NCBI RefSeq assembly: GCF_000331575.1
Contig: NZ_KB223527.1
Span: 593,842 to 657,841, forward strand
Source of the DNA: Calidifontibacillus oryziterrae
Lineage (GTDB): Bacteria; Bacillota; Bacilli; Bacillales; Bacillaceae_J
Direction of reading: 5' to 3'
Length of the DNA stretch: 64,000 nt
The notes under the pieces are model-generated. The model searched no databases, was not told where the DNA came from, and saw nothing but the letters and a program-made list of their open reading frames with translations. Positions within the stretch are counted from its first letter, which is position 1. Each line of letters opens with the position of its first letter. This document shows positions 56,254 through 64,000 of the stretch, piece by piece. Made by a program: the position numbers and the translations under genes.

Positions 56254-57371
56254 TGATTTACAACTTCATTAATAATCGCAACAACAAGTTCAGCTGTTTT
56301 TACAAGCTCCTCAATCGGCATTTTTTCATTTGTCGTATGAATTTCTTCATAGCCAACCGCTAAGTTAACGGTTGGGATACCATGACCTACAAAAATATTA
56401 GCATCGCTTCCACCGCCAGATTGTTGTAGTTTTGGGGTGCGTCCAATTTTGGCAACTGCTCTTTTCGCAACCTCAACAACATGGTCGCCATCGCCATATT
56501 TAAAGCCGGGGTACATCACTTCAACATCAACCATTGCTTCCCCACCCATTTCTTTAGATGTCGTTTCAAACGCTTCCTTCATTTTTGCTACTTGAGCATG
56601 CATTTTCTCATCAATCAATGAACGTGCTTCAGCCAAAATTTCAACATGGTCACAAACGATATTTGTTTGGGTTCCACCTTCAAAGCGGCCGATATTTGCT
56701 GTTGTTTCTTCATCGATTCGTCCTAATGGCATTTTTGAAATTGCTTTTGCTGCAATCGTAATCGCTGATACTCCTTTTTCAGGAGCTACTCCAGCATGGG
56801 CTGTTTTCCCTTTAATAATTGCATTTATTTTTGCCTGTGTCGGTGCTGCAACCACTATATCGCCAACAGGACCATCACTATCTAATGCATACCCATATTT
56901 TGCGGTCATTAACGATGGGTTAAGCACTTTTGCCCCTACAAGACCTGACTCCTCACCAACTGTAATCACAAACTCAATTGTCCCATGGTCAATGTTTTGT
57001 TCTTTAAGAACTTGAATTGCCTCAAACATCGCTGCAAGGCCTGCTTTGTCATCAGCCCCAAGTATTGTTGTTCCATTTGTCACAATGCGATCACCTTGAA
57101 TCGAAGGCTTTACACCTTTACCTGGAACAACGGTATCCATATGCGAAGTAAAGTAAATCGTATCTATATTTTCTTTTGTCCCTTTTAAAGTACAAACTAA
57201 ATTACCGGCACCATGACCAGTTTGCGAAGTTGTGTCATCCTCAACTACTGATAGTCCAAGCTCTTCAAATTTTTGTTTTAAATACTTTGCAATTTCAGTT
57301 TCATATTTCGTTTCTGAATCGACTTGAACAAGCTCTAGAAATTGGTTTATTAAACGATCTTTATTAATCAT
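56250..57371 (-). CDS. yqjE: M20 family tripeptidase-like hydrolase, YqjE-like
   Basis: A dinuclear zinc aminopeptidase of the PepT-like group. Metal residues lie in SHMDTVVPG, GADDKAGLA, TVGEESGLVG, DSDGPVGD and YEEIHTTNE. The dimerisation domain (KGKTAHAGVAPEKGVSAIT) sits in the middle. Length 373 equals B. subtilis YqjE. ATG after GAGGAGGAATACTAGCC. A repeat element overlaps its stop codon region. Substrate unproven. Confidence 0.93.
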   Translation of the reverse strand: MINKDRLINQFLELVQVDSETKYETEIAKYLKQKFEELGLSVVEDDTTSQTGHGAGNLVCTLKGTKENIDTIYFTSHMDTVVPGKGVKPSIQGDRIVTNGTTILGADDKAGLAAMFEAIQVLKEQNIDHGTIEFVITVGEESGLVGAKVLNPSLMTAKYGYALDSDGPVGDIVVAAPTQAKINAIIKGKTAHAGVAPEKGVSAITIAAKAISKMPLGRIDEETTANIGRFEGGTQTNIVCDHVEILAEARSLIDEKMHAQVAKMKEAFETTSKEMGGEAMVDVEVMYPGFKYGDGDHVVEVAKRAVAKIGRTPKLQQSGGGSDANIFVGHGIPTVNLAVGYEEIHTTNEKMPIEELVKTAELVVAIINEVVNQ

Positions 57372-57582
57372 GGCTAGTATTCCTCCTCTGTTTACGGTTA
57401 CGATATTATTATATAGCTACTTCAACCCAATTACCAATGTAGAGGAGTATATTGTTTCTACAAAAATTTATATAATGATTATCATAAAAATCAGATATTT
57501 CATTGTTTGTAGTGGGGAATCAATCCTAATTTAAAATTGCGTAATCTCTACTATTACACTCACCAAATTGATTATCACGCTG
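57372..57582. other. Intergenic spacer before the hairpin array
   Basis: AT-rich, including the likely promoter of the M20 gene (which reads leftward). An ATAATGATTATCATA-like dyad near 57470-57486 resembles a Fur-type sequence but is off consensus. No gene seen. Confidence 0.35.
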
Positions 57583-57938
57583 TTTTGCTGATTGTAAATC
57601 CTTTTTATTGTCAGCAAAACCAATCCCGCGCCGTTTTGCTGATCGTAAATCCTTTTTATTGTCAGCAAATCCAGTTTCACGCTGTTTTGCTGATCGTAAA
57701 TCTATTTTATCGTCAGCAAATCCAGTCTCACGCCGTTTTGCTGATTGTAAATCCTTTTTATTGTCAGCAAATCCAGTCTCAGCCGTTTTGCTGATCGTAA
57801 ATCCTTTTTATCGTCAGCAAATCCAGTTTCACGCCGTTTTGCTGATCGTAAATCCTTTTTATCGTCAGCAAATTGAGTCCCACGCTGTTTTGCTGATCGT
57901 AAATCCTTTTTATCGTCAGCAAATCCATTCTCACATCG
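57583..57938. repeat. Array of seven 51-bp hairpin units
   Basis: Units start at 57583, 57634, 57685, 57736, 57786, 57837 and 57888; the fifth spacing is one base short, the rest 51 bp. Each holds a dyad TTTTGCTGA..TCAGCAAA around a conserved GTAAATCCTTTTTAT, plus a 17-bp linker (CCAGTYTCACGCYG). A degenerate eighth copy starts at about 57937. Since 51 is divisible by three, frames stay open in several phases, but the one-base deletion breaks them; no ribosome site precedes them. Confidence 0.95.
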
Positions 57939-58016
57939 TTTTGGTATGTCTAAAACACTGTTAGCATACAATTTGTTGTTGGTAAACTAGCGAATAAAAC
58001 CTTGCCAGTTTCATAA

Positions 58017-58055
58017 ATACTAAAACGGATTAAGCCTATGCTCAATCCGCTTTAG
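58017..58055 (-). terminator. Terminator of the mce-mmdA operon
   Basis: Minus strand AAAGCGGATT and AATCCGTTTTA arms with a 12-base loop, then TTTTAGTATTT. Confidence 0.8.
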
Positions 58056-58081
58056 TAGATGATAAATTTTATATAAAATTT

Positions 58082-59632
58082 TTATAATGGAATATTGCCG
58101 TGTTTCTTGTTCGGCCTACTATCCTTTTTATTGCGAAGCATTTCAAGAGCTTGAATAATTTTAATCCGTGTTTCACGCGGATCGATAACATCATCAACCA
58201 TTCCACGTGAAGCCGCAACATATGGATTCGCGAATTTTTCACGGTACTCATCGATTTTTTCTTGTCGTTTTGCTTCAGGATCTTCACTTTCATTGATTTC
58301 ACGAGCGAAAATAATATTTGCCGCACCTTGTGGACCCATAACAGCAATTTCTGCATTTGGCCAAGCTAATACAATGTCGGCACCAATTGATTTACTGTTT
58401 AAGGCAACATAGGCACCACCGTAAGCTTTTCGTAAAATAACAGTTAGCTTTGGTACAGTTGCTTCCGAGTAAGCATAAAGAATTTTCGCGCCGTGGCGGA
58501 TAATCCCGCCATGCTCCTGCTTTATGCCTGGGAAGAAGCCGGTCACATCTTCAAATGTAATAATCGGGATATTGTAGCAGTCACAGAAACGAATAAACCG
58601 GGCTGCTTTGTCTGATGAATCAATATCAAGACCACCTGCCATTACCTTTGGCTGGTTACAGACAAGTCCAACGGTCTCACCTTTAATTCTTGCTAGACCA
58701 ATAACAACATTTTTCGCAAAACCTGATTGAATTTCCATAAAAGAATCTTTGTCAACTACCTCTTCAATCACAACTCGAACATCATATGGCCGGATTGCAT
58801 CGAAAGGAATCGCGTCCGTTAAATTTGGACGGTAGTGATCGTCTTCTTCGTTGTATTCAACCATTGGCGGCTTTTCTTCATTACTTTGTGGTAAATAGCT
58901 TAATAATCTACGAACATCCTTTAATACCTGTTCTTCATTTTCAGCATGGAAATGAGCATTCCCACTTATTGTATTGTGAACCTTTGATCCGCCTAAATTT
59001 TCAGCAGAAATTTTCTCGCCTGTTACCGTCTCAATAACCTTTGGTCCGGTAATAAACATTTGGCTTGTTTTATTGACCATAAATACAAAATCCGTTATTG
59101 CAGGAGAATATACGGCTCCACCGGCACATGGACCCATAATGACAGAAATTTGCGGTACGACACCAGAATAGATAGAATTCCGGTAGAAGATATGGCCATA
59201 TCCATCCAATGATACGACACCTTCCTGAATTCTCGCTCCCCCTGAGTCATTCAAGCCTATAATCGGCGCACCATTTTGTGCAGCTAAATCCATAATTTTT
59301 GCTATTTTCTTCGCATGCATCTCACCTAAGGCTCCACCAAAAACTGTGAAGTCTTGAGAAAATACAAATACTAGCCGGCCATTTATTTTTCCGTATCCTG
59401 TTACGACACCTTCACCAGGTCCTTTTTGATCTGTCATCCCAAAATCTGTACATCGATGTTCAATAAATGGATCTGTTTCAACAAATGTTCCTTCATCTAA
59501 TAAAAGATCAATTCGCTCACGTGCTGTCATTTTCCCTTTCTCGTGTTGCTTATCGATGCGAGCGTCACCACCGCCAAGTTCAACTTCACGACGTCGATCA
59601 TAAAGTTCATTAATTTTTTCGTAAATATCCAT
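58082..59632 (-). CDS. mmdA: Acyl-CoA carboxyltransferase (MmdA/PccB, YqjD-like)
   Basis: The carboxyltransferase of propionyl-CoA carboxylase or the decarboxylase alpha subunit. N half: GGGDARIDKQHEKGKMTARERI and GFPGEGVVTGYGKINGR-like; MMDA-type oxyanion sites GGALGEMHAKKI and, in the C half, RKAYGGAYVALNSKSIGAD. Length 516. ATG overlaps the epimerase stop (TAATG), so translation is coupled. No biotin carboxylase or biotin carrier gene follows, so those subunits must be elsewhere. Likely in propionyl/methylmalonyl-CoA metabolism. Confidence 0.92.
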   Translation of the reverse strand: MDIYEKINELYDRRREVELGGGDARIDKQHEKGKMTARERIDLLLDEGTFVETDPFIEHRCTDFGMTDQKGPGEGVVTGYGKINGRLVFVFSQDFTVFGGALGEMHAKKIAKIMDLAAQNGAPIIGLNDSGGARIQEGVVSLDGYGHIFYRNSIYSGVVPQISVIMGPCAGGAVYSPAITDFVFMVNKTSQMFITGPKVIETVTGEKISAENLGGSKVHNTISGNAHFHAENEEQVLKDVRRLLSYLPQSNEEKPPMVEYNEEDDHYRPNLTDAIPFDAIRPYDVRVVIEEVVDKDSFMEIQSGFAKNVVIGLARIKGETVGLVCNQPKVMAGGLDIDSSDKAARFIRFCDCYNIPIITFEDVTGFFPGIKQEHGGIIRHGAKILYAYSEATVPKLTVILRKAYGGAYVALNSKSIGADIVLAWPNAEIAVMGPQGAANIIFAREINESEDPEAKRQEKIDEYREKFANPYVAASRGMVDDVIDPRETRIKIIQALEMLRNKKDSRPNKKHGNIPL

Positions 59633-60048
59633 TACTTATTCTCCTTTTGTGGTTTTTCACATAGTTCATATAAAACTCTACCAGTTGATTTAGGATGTAA
59701 AAAGGCTACCTTCGCACCTGCAGCACCCTGTTTTGGTTCATTATTGATCATTTCTAAACCATTTTCTTTGATCTGCTTTATTCTATCCTCGATGTTATCA
59801 ACACCTAACGCAATATGGTGAATTCCCTCGCCTTTTTTTTCAATAAATTTAGCGATCGGGCTTTCACCATGAAGTGGCTCTAACAATTCAATTTTGGACT
59901 CTCCAACCTTTAAAAAAGCAACTTTAACACCTTCTGATTCTACCTCTTCAATCCCTAAAAGGTTTAGCTTTAGTCCCTCGGTATAAAGCGGCAATGACGC
60001 TTCTAGCGATTTCACCGCAATTCCAATGTGGTCAATTTTTTTAGCCAT
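59632..60048 (-). CDS. mce: Methylmalonyl-CoA epimerase
   Basis: Interconverts the two methylmalonyl-CoA epimers, linking carboxylation to the B12 mutase. A vicinal-oxygen-chelate fold: KIDHIGIAVKSLEASLPLYT with the metal His, ELLEPLHGESPIAKFIEKKG and GIHHIALGVDNIE in the middle, and a final metal Glu in LYELCE. Start at 60048 after AAAGGGGGTTGAAGGT. Length 138. Forms an operon with the carboxyltransferase. Confidence 0.94.
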   Translation of the reverse strand: MAKKIDHIGIAVKSLEASLPLYTEGLKLNLLGIEEVESEGVKVAFLKVGESKIELLEPLHGESPIAKFIEKKGEGIHHIALGVDNIEDRIKQIKENGLEMINNEPKQGAAGAKVAFLHPKSTGRVLYELCEKPQKENK

Positions 60049-60273
60049 ACCTTCAACCCCCTTTTGATTCGACAATATTACTCTATTTATATATATATCC
60101 TATAATAGATTCGTGGTTAATCTAAAATTCTCCTGCTAGAGTTAGGAAAAATTCGCATTATTTTATTTAATTCGACAATTTTTTTCGGCTTGTGCCTTGT
60201 TATTAAAGAAGGTACAATTAAATAATAAAAGACGTTACGTAAAAAAGCAGTTGTAACAAAGGAGGCTGTTTTA
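60049..60273. other. Divergent spacer between mce and the Prli42-like gene
   Basis: AT-rich; should contain the mce promoter leftward and the small-gene promoter rightward. No clear consensus sequence identified. Confidence 0.4.
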
Positions 60274-60366
60274 ATGAATCGAAAAATGATGAAGCTTATG
60301 GTTTATTTAATGATTGGTACAATGTTATTAACAACTTTACTAGCGGGAGTTAGTTTTTTATTTTAA
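60274..60366 (+). CDS. prli42: Prli42-like stressosome membrane miniprotein, 30 aa
   Basis: A short gene below usual length limits. It reads MNRKMMKLMVYLMIGTMLLT then TLLAGVSFLF, one membrane helix with a basic N-terminus. This is the pattern of Prli42, the Listeria miniprotein that ties the stressosome to the membrane, and of its conserved Bacillales homologues. AAAGGAGG lies eight bases before the ATG. A terminator follows about 35 bp downstream. Function is by homology only. Confidence 0.85.
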   Translation: MNRKMMKLMVYLMIGTMLLTTLLAGVSFLF

Positions 60367-60400
60367 AAACAAAAAGCGCAAGAGCTAGAAAAGTACATGA

Positions 60401-60436
60401 AAAGCCAACAGCAATCTGACGTGCTGTTGGCTTTAT
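60401..60436. terminator. Terminator after the Prli42-like gene
   Basis: AAGCCAACAGCA and TGCTGTTGGCTT arms with an eight-base loop; T tract TTTATT. It also abuts the stop of the L,D-transpeptidase gene, so may serve both. Confidence 0.8.
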
Positions 60437-60942
60437 TAATAAATAGCATTATATTGTTTTGCAATCTCCGCAAACGACTGATCCGAACTTGTGATAACAA
60501 TTTGAGTACCTATAGGTATCTGTTTGAATAATGCCTCAATTTCATTATTATGCATACGGATGCAGCCTTGGGTTATGTAGGTGCCAATTGATTGTGGATT
60601 ATTGTTACCATGAACCCCATATATTCGGCCATCTGTATCATTAGCATCAAAACCAATCCATCTCGAACCTAATGGATTTTCCTTTGCTCCACCTGTAATA
60701 TTCTTTTTTCGATAATAAGGATTAATCGCTTTAACAGTTATTGTAAATTTACCTTCGGGGGTAAGGTCTGCAGTTAAGCCGGTAGCAACAGAATAAACCT
60801 TTTGAATTTCCCCTTCATTTATGAAAGCTAGCTCATTTGTTTTTTTATTTACAATGAGAAAAGGATCTCCTGGAAGCGGATTTACGCCAAGTGGCCAAAG
60901 CGGTGATATAAACATAAGCATCAAAACAAGTTTGAGGATCAC
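60436..60942 (-). CDS. L,D-transpeptidase (YkuD family)
   Basis: Predicted to link or modify peptidoglycan stem peptides. The N-terminal 20 residues form a signal peptide (LVLMLMFISPLWPLGV). The catalytic motif is HGNNNPQSIG..SQGCIRM-like, here YITQGCIRMHNNE with the nucleophilic Cys at about residue 125 and the upstream His in YGVHGNN. No LysM domain. Start is GTG after GGAAGGGATGTAG. Length 168. Role in spore or vegetative wall is not determined. Confidence 0.88.
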   Translation of the reverse strand: MILKLVLMLMFISPLWPLGVNPLPGDPFLIVNKKTNELAFINEGEIQKVYSVATGLTADLTPEGKFTITVKAINPYYRKKNITGGAKENPLGSRWIGFDANDTDGRIYGVHGNNNPQSIGTYITQGCIRMHNNEIEALFKQIPIGTQIVITSSDQSFAEIAKQYNAIY

Positions 60943-61022
60943 GTTATTCTACATCCCTTCCAAAACAACCTACTATCGTCTTATTTACTGATTAGCTTTA
61001 ACATACTGCTATTTTCTATACA

Positions 61023-61745
61023 TTATAGTAGCTTATCTAAGAAAGCTTTTGCACGATCAGACTTTGGATTCGTGAAAAACTCCTGTGGTGGGGCATCTTC
61101 TACTAATTTTCCATCATCTAAAAATAACACACGATCAGCAACTTCCTTAGCAAAACCCATTTCGTGAGTGACAATCGCCATGGTCATTCCAGTATGGGCT
61201 AACGATTTCATTACCTCTAATACTTCCTTAACCATTTCAGGATCAAGTGCAGAGGTCGGTTCATCAAAAAGCATCGCCTCTGGTTCCATTGCAAGTGCCC
61301 TAGCAATCGCCACCCTTTGTTTTTGACCGCCTGACAACCGATTAGGATACTCGTTCTCTTTACTCAAAAGTCCTACTCGATCCAGCAATTCCCGCGCTTT
61401 TTTTTCTGCTTCGTCCTTTGGTAATCCCTTCACTCTAATTGGGGAGTAGGTTAAGTTTTCCAAAGTTGTCATATGGGGAAACAAATTGAAGTGCTGAAAT
61501 ACCATCCCTATTTTTTCTCTAATGTTATTTATGTCGGTCTTAGAATTCGTAATTTCTTCATTATCAATCCACACTTTACCTGATGTTGGCTCTTCAAGTA
61601 AATTTAAACATCTTAAAAAAGTGGACTTCCCTGAACCTGAAGGACCAATAATTGCAACAACAGCTCCATCCTCAATCGTTGTTGAAATTCCTTTAAGAAC
61701 TTCTAATTTATCAAATGATTTGTGTAAATTTTCAACTTTAATCAC
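61023..61745 (-). CDS. artR: Polar amino-acid ABC transporter ATPase
   Basis: The ATP-binding subunit. Walker [10 protein letters not shown] (about residues 33-41), signature [16 protein letters not shown], Walker [15 protein letters not shown] and the switch histidine in VTHEMGF. Length 240, typical of GlnQ/ArtR. Start is GTG after AGGAGAATGAAGCGCA, overlapping the permease gene by eight bases. Gene order binding protein, permease, ATPase matches B. subtilis artPQR (yqiXYZ), so arginine is the likely but unproven substrate. Confidence 0.93.
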   Translation of the reverse strand: MIKVENLHKSFDKLEVLKGISTTIEDGAVVAIIGPSGSGKSTFLRCLNLLEEPTSGKVWIDNEEITNSKTDINNIREKIGMVFQHFNLFPHMTTLENLTYSPIRVKGLPKDEAEKKARELLDRVGLLSKENEYPNRLSGGQKQRVAIARALAMEPEAMLFDEPTSALDPEMVKEVLEVMKSLAHTGMTMAIVTHEMGFAKEVADRVLFLDDGKLVEDAPPQEFFTNPKSDRAKAFLDKLL

Positions 61746-62400
61746 TGCGCTTCATTCTCCTCTCAATTGCTTTGCCAAGAAGAGTTAATCCCATGACCAT
61801 CACATAATAAATAAGACCCGCTATTAACATCGGTGGTAGAAACGAATAATTATCACCGCCAACAATATACGAACGGCGCATAATATCGGTAACACCAATG
61901 ACTGATACTAGTGCAGACTCTTTTGTCAATGAAATAAATTCGTTCATTAACGCTGGTAAAATATTTTTAATTGCTTGTGGTAAAATGATGTCCTTCATCA
62001 TTAATTTATAAGGGACCCCTAATGCTAACGCTGCTTCACGCTGCCCCTTGTCAATAGCCTCGATTCCAGCACGGATTATTTCTGAAACATAAGCGCCTGA
62101 ATTAAGTCCGAATGCGAGAACTGCAGCCATAAAACCTGGAATTTGAAAACCAATTAACTGCGGCAACCCGTAGTAAATAATCATTAATTGTAAAATTAAA
62201 GGTGTTCCACGGAAAATTGATGTATAGGCATCGCCAAACCACACAAGCGGCCTAATTCTCGAAATTTTAAATAAGCTTAGAAGCACCCCCAACAAAAAAC
62301 CAAACAATATGGAAATGCTAACAATTCCTAACGTAACCCAGATCCCTTTCAATATATAAGGGATTGAGGGGACGATTGGTCCAAAATCTATAAACCCCAT
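61738..62400 (-). CDS. artQ: Polar amino-acid ABC transporter permease
   Basis: The membrane subunit of the same transporter: about five helices, with the PFAM-type ATPase-contact loop [22 protein letters not shown] (split at 20) at about residues 130-150, and [18 protein letters not shown] earlier. Start ATG at 62400 (MGFIDFGP) after GAGGACGGGC; another ATG at 62412 is nearly adjacent to a GAGAGG site, so the start is uncertain by four codons. Length 220. Confidence 0.92.
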   Translation of the reverse strand: MGFIDFGPIVPSIPYILKGIWVTLGIVSISILFGFLLGVLLSLFKISRIRPLVWFGDAYTSIFRGTPLILQLMIIYYGLPQLIGFQIPGFMAAVLAFGLNSGAYVSEIIRAGIEAIDKGQREAALALGVPYKLMMKDIILPQAIKNILPALMNEFISLTKESALVSVIGVTDIMRRSYIVGGDNYSFLPPMLIAGLIYYVMVMGLTLLGKAIERRMKRSD

Positions 62401-62449
62401 GCCCGTCCTCATTCCTCTCTATTCTTGACTATTACTGTACCTAGAAATT

Positions 62450-62487
62450 CAAAAGGAAAGCGGCAAACTTGTCATTCGCCGCTTCCA
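62450..62487 (-). terminator. Internal terminator between artP and artQ
   Basis: Minus strand GGAAGCGGC and GCCGCTTTCC arms, then TTTTGAATTT. Incomplete termination here would make the binding protein more abundant than the permease, a common design. Confidence 0.75.
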
Positions 62488-62572
62488 ATTATTTTTATTG
62501 TTACGGCAGAACTAATTAAAATGGCAGTTGGTGCTTTTAGTTGTCGTTCGCCGCTAATTATTTTTATTGTTA
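62470..62572. repeat. Duplicated 33-bp segment beginning at the artP stop codon
   Basis: TAACAATAAAAATAATT plus GCGGCGAAYGACAA occurs at 62541-62572 (including the artP TAA) and again at 62470-62503, with a three-base insertion. Only the first copy touches the coding end. Confidence 0.85.
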
Positions 62573-63373
62573 CTCTTCGCGGAACCATTTATTTATAATC
62601 TGTTCAAGTTCACCGCTCTCTTTCATTTCATTAATAACGCGATTAAAATCTGCCACCATTTCTTCACTACCTTTTTGGAAAGCTACCGCAAAACCGGTTT
62701 CTTCATCGTTATTAATAACAAATCCGGTTAAGTCTTCATTCCTCTCCAAATAGCCTTTGGCAACCATATCTTCTATGATTACCGCGCCATAACGTCCCGC
62801 TTTAAGCTCTTGAACAATTTCTGGAATTCGATTGCGACTATCAATCGTAATATCAATCGATTCGCTAATTTCTTCTGCTTTTTCCGCCTGAATCGAACCA
62901 AGTTGTACCCCTACTTTTTTCCCTGCTAAATCTTCTAAGGTGTTAATTCCACTATCCTTCTTTGTTACAATCATATTAGTAGCTACATAATAAGTATCCG
63001 AAAAGTCAACGCTTTGTCTACGTTCATCTGTTGCTGACATCCCTGCCAAAACAAAATCAACTGTACCGGTCTTTAACGCTTCAATCAAACCAGCAAATTC
63101 AATATCTCTAATTTCGATTTCATACCCTAACTTTTCTGTAACAGCTTTCGCTAGATCAACATCAAAACCGATAATTTCTTCGCTTTTAGCTGTATCGACG
63201 TATTCAAATGGCGGGTAATCAGCAGAAGTGCCCATGATTAAAACATTCTTTCCACTCGCTTGTCCACCATTTTGATCAGCCTGTTGTGCTGTATCTGTAT
63301 CGCTTTGTCCACAGGCAGATAACAGACTTACAAGAAAAATCGCCATAATTCCAAATGAAATTAACTTTTTCAA
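62570..63373 (-). CDS. artP: Polar amino-acid ABC transporter binding lipoprotein
   Basis: The substrate-binding subunit. Signal peptide with lipobox LLSAC (Cys21), a low-complexity linker, then a family 3 binding fold: TSADYPPFEYVD, IIGFDVDLAKAVTEKLGYEI, FVLAGMSATDERR and KVGVQLGSIQAEKAE. Length 267. Start is TTG after GGGAGGACGTTATT. Basic amino acid binding is inferred from ArtP (YqiX) similarity. Confidence 0.93.
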   Translation of the reverse strand: MKKLISFGIMAIFLVSLLSACGQSDTDTAQQADQNGGQASGKNVLIMGTSADYPPFEYVDTAKSEEIIGFDVDLAKAVTEKLGYEIEIRDIEFAGLIEALKTGTVDFVLAGMSATDERRQSVDFSDTYYVATNMIVTKKDSGINTLEDLAGKKVGVQLGSIQAEKAEEISESIDITIDSRNRIPEIVQELKAGRYGAVIIEDMVAKGYLERNEDLTGFVINNDEETGFAVAFQKGSEEMVADFNRVINEMKESGELEQIINKWFREE

Positions 63374-63543
63374 AATAACGTCCTCCCTTAATTGTCTTTG
63401 TTGTCATTATGATTATTCTATAAACTAATAAATATAAATATTAACTAATATTTATACGATAAATGAATTTTATCATGTCTGTTATATGAATCAATAGTTT
63501 CGGAAAAAGCTTAAATATATAAATATTTCAGAATAATGAATAA
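63374..63543. other. Intergenic spacer upstream of artP
   Basis: AT-rich spacer containing the likely transporter promoter; nothing else supported. Confidence 0.4.
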
Positions 63544-63740
63544 AAGCGCAAGCGCCCCGATTAGCGACGTATAAACTAAGAGCGCATCGACTGAGATAAA
63601 GGAAACACGACGAGGACGAGTCGATGTTGATTTATCGCAAAAGAGATGAGCGAAGTTTACTAATCGCTGGACGCTGAAGCTGGACGACTACTCTCTTTGC
63701 TATAGTATTTACCCACAGGATCAAATATTATAATTTCCTA
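63544..63740. repeat. Dispersed palindromic intergenic repeat, copy B
   Basis: The partner of the copy at 3641-3840, with the same landmark order and the same TATAATTTCCTA end. Outer arm GCGCAAGCGCCCCGATTAGC is intact here, the opposite arm CTAATCGCTGGACGCTGAAGC is degraded, the reverse of copy A. Both copies sit just downstream of a gene terminator, between same-strand genes. Confidence 0.85.
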
Positions 63741-63748
63741 GAGAATTA

Positions 63749-63776
63749 AAAAGAGGACCGATTAACGATCCTCTCC
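63749..63776 (-). terminator. Terminator of the brxB-like gene
   Basis: Minus strand AGAGGATCG and CGGTCCTCT arms with a five-base loop, then TTTTTAATT. Confidence 0.88.
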
Positions 63777-63792
63777 CCAATTTTTTCTATAA

Positions 63793-64000
63793 TTACACTT
63801 CTTCACAGTAAGCTTCAAATAATCCTTGTAGCTTTTGAACAACCTCAATCGGTTCAGAACCTTCGATTTCATGCCGTTCAATCATTCCCATGCATTTTCC
63901 ATCTTTCATTAATGCGAAAGAAGGCGATGATGGCGGATACCCCTCAAAATAAGATCGGGCTTTTTCTGTTGCTTCTTTATCTTGCCCAGCAAAAACTGTT
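63793..64000 (-). CDS. brxB: Bacilliredoxin BrxB (YqiW), 3' part
   Basis: Only the last 68 codons are inside the window; the N-terminus with the CGC redox motif is beyond the right edge. Visible are [53 protein letters not shown] and the end YCEEV, closely like YqiW/BrxB. The family removes bacillithiol from bacillithiolated proteins. In B. subtilis yqiW neighbours the artPQR (yqiXYZ) genes, supporting the call. Confidence 0.9.
   Translation of the reverse strand, partial: TVFAGQDKEATEKARSYFEGYPPSSPSFALMKDGKCMGMIERHEIEGSEPIEVVQKLQGLFEAYCEEV

Noticed and set aside
57583..57938. CRISPR array
   Set aside because: The intervening sequence is constant rather than unique, the repeat is too long and no cas genes are present.
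57537..57971. Several open frames across the 51-bp repeats, on both strands
   Set aside because: The unit length is a multiple of three so frames open by chance; one unit has a single-base deletion, no ribosome site precedes any of them, and conservation follows the hairpin arms instead.
1..64000. Mobile elements, prophage, defence or toxin genes, rRNA or tRNA genes
   Set aside because: No transposase, integrase, phage structural, restriction, CRISPR or toxin-antitoxin genes and no tRNA or rRNA sequences were found; the repeats have no associated enzyme.

Overview
The window looks like a chromosomal core segment of a low-GC, endospore-forming Bacillaceae member (Bacillus sensu lato). The evidence is sporulation genes (spmAB, dacB, the spoVA operon, spoIIAA-spoIIAB-sigF, dacF, spoIIM, a YjcZ/SscA-type miniprotein, an MciZ homologue), strong Shine-Dalgarno sites, frequent GTG/TTG starts, T-box leaders, and a gene order that recalls the yqi-yqj-yqk to spmB-rluB stretch of B. 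subtilis. No rRNA, tRNA, transposase, prophage, CRISPR array or recognisable defence island was seen. Most genes lie on the minus strand.

Layout, left to right. 1-9.2 kb: start of rluB, spmB-spmA-dacB, an iron/manganese superoxide dismutase, an orphan 129-aa protein, scpA-scpB (condensin), a 31-aa sporulation miniprotein, a DUF309 gene, ribT, a repeat-rich SLH lipoprotein, ppiB and an NlpC/P60 hydrolase. 9.3-13 kb: a glutaminyl-tRNA synthetase (not used by B. subtilis) and lysA. 13-21.2 kb: spoVAF-AEa-AEb-AD-AC-AB-AA, then sigF-spoIIAB-spoIIAA and dacF, with good sigma-G, sigma-H and sigma-F promoter candidates. 21.3-25.9 kb: nucleoside salvage (pdp, two tandem purine nucleoside phosphorylases, deoB) and yqzK; xerD is not in its usual place. 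26-31.5 kb: glyS behind a glycine T-box, a class B PBP, fur, spoIIM. 31.5-37.3 kb: an EndoQ-type repair nuclease, nudF, a tail-extended MciZ homologue, a LysM/M14 peptidase, a half-size FAD protein behind a near-perfect Fur box, yqkK, a thiolase. 37.3-45.7 kb: a LysE-type exporter, SOS-type PolY2, a FabG-like reductase, a universal stress protein, then a collinear set of response regulator, MASE3-like histidine kinase, two previously unlisted small genes, a chemoreceptor and a STAS protein. 45.8-50 kb: yqjQ, yqjP, proI behind a proline T-box, namA. 50-53.7 kb: a two-gene 2-oxoacid:ferredoxin oxidoreductase. 53.7-64 kb: rnz, dinB, a tripeptidase-like M20 gene, a 51-bp hairpin array, methylmalonyl-CoA epimerase plus carboxyltransferase, a Prli42 miniprotein, an L,D-transpeptidase, artPQR-like transporter genes and the 3' end of brxB.

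Working together: forespore control (SpoIIAA/AB/SigF), spore cortex and DPA functions (DacF, DacB, SpmAB, SpoVA) and engulfment (SpoIIM) share this stretch with housekeeping genes. Regulation visible in the DNA includes two T-boxes, a Fur box, LexA boxes, sporulation promoters and many intrinsic terminators.

The least explained features are non-coding or small: a seven-unit hairpin array (57583-57938), a roughly 200-bp palindromic repeat present at both ends of the window, duplications that straddle stop codons at three unrelated genes, the enlarged MciZ, and the six-gene signalling locus with a perfect 14-bp palindrome. All family calls are from recall of protein motifs; no database search was run.
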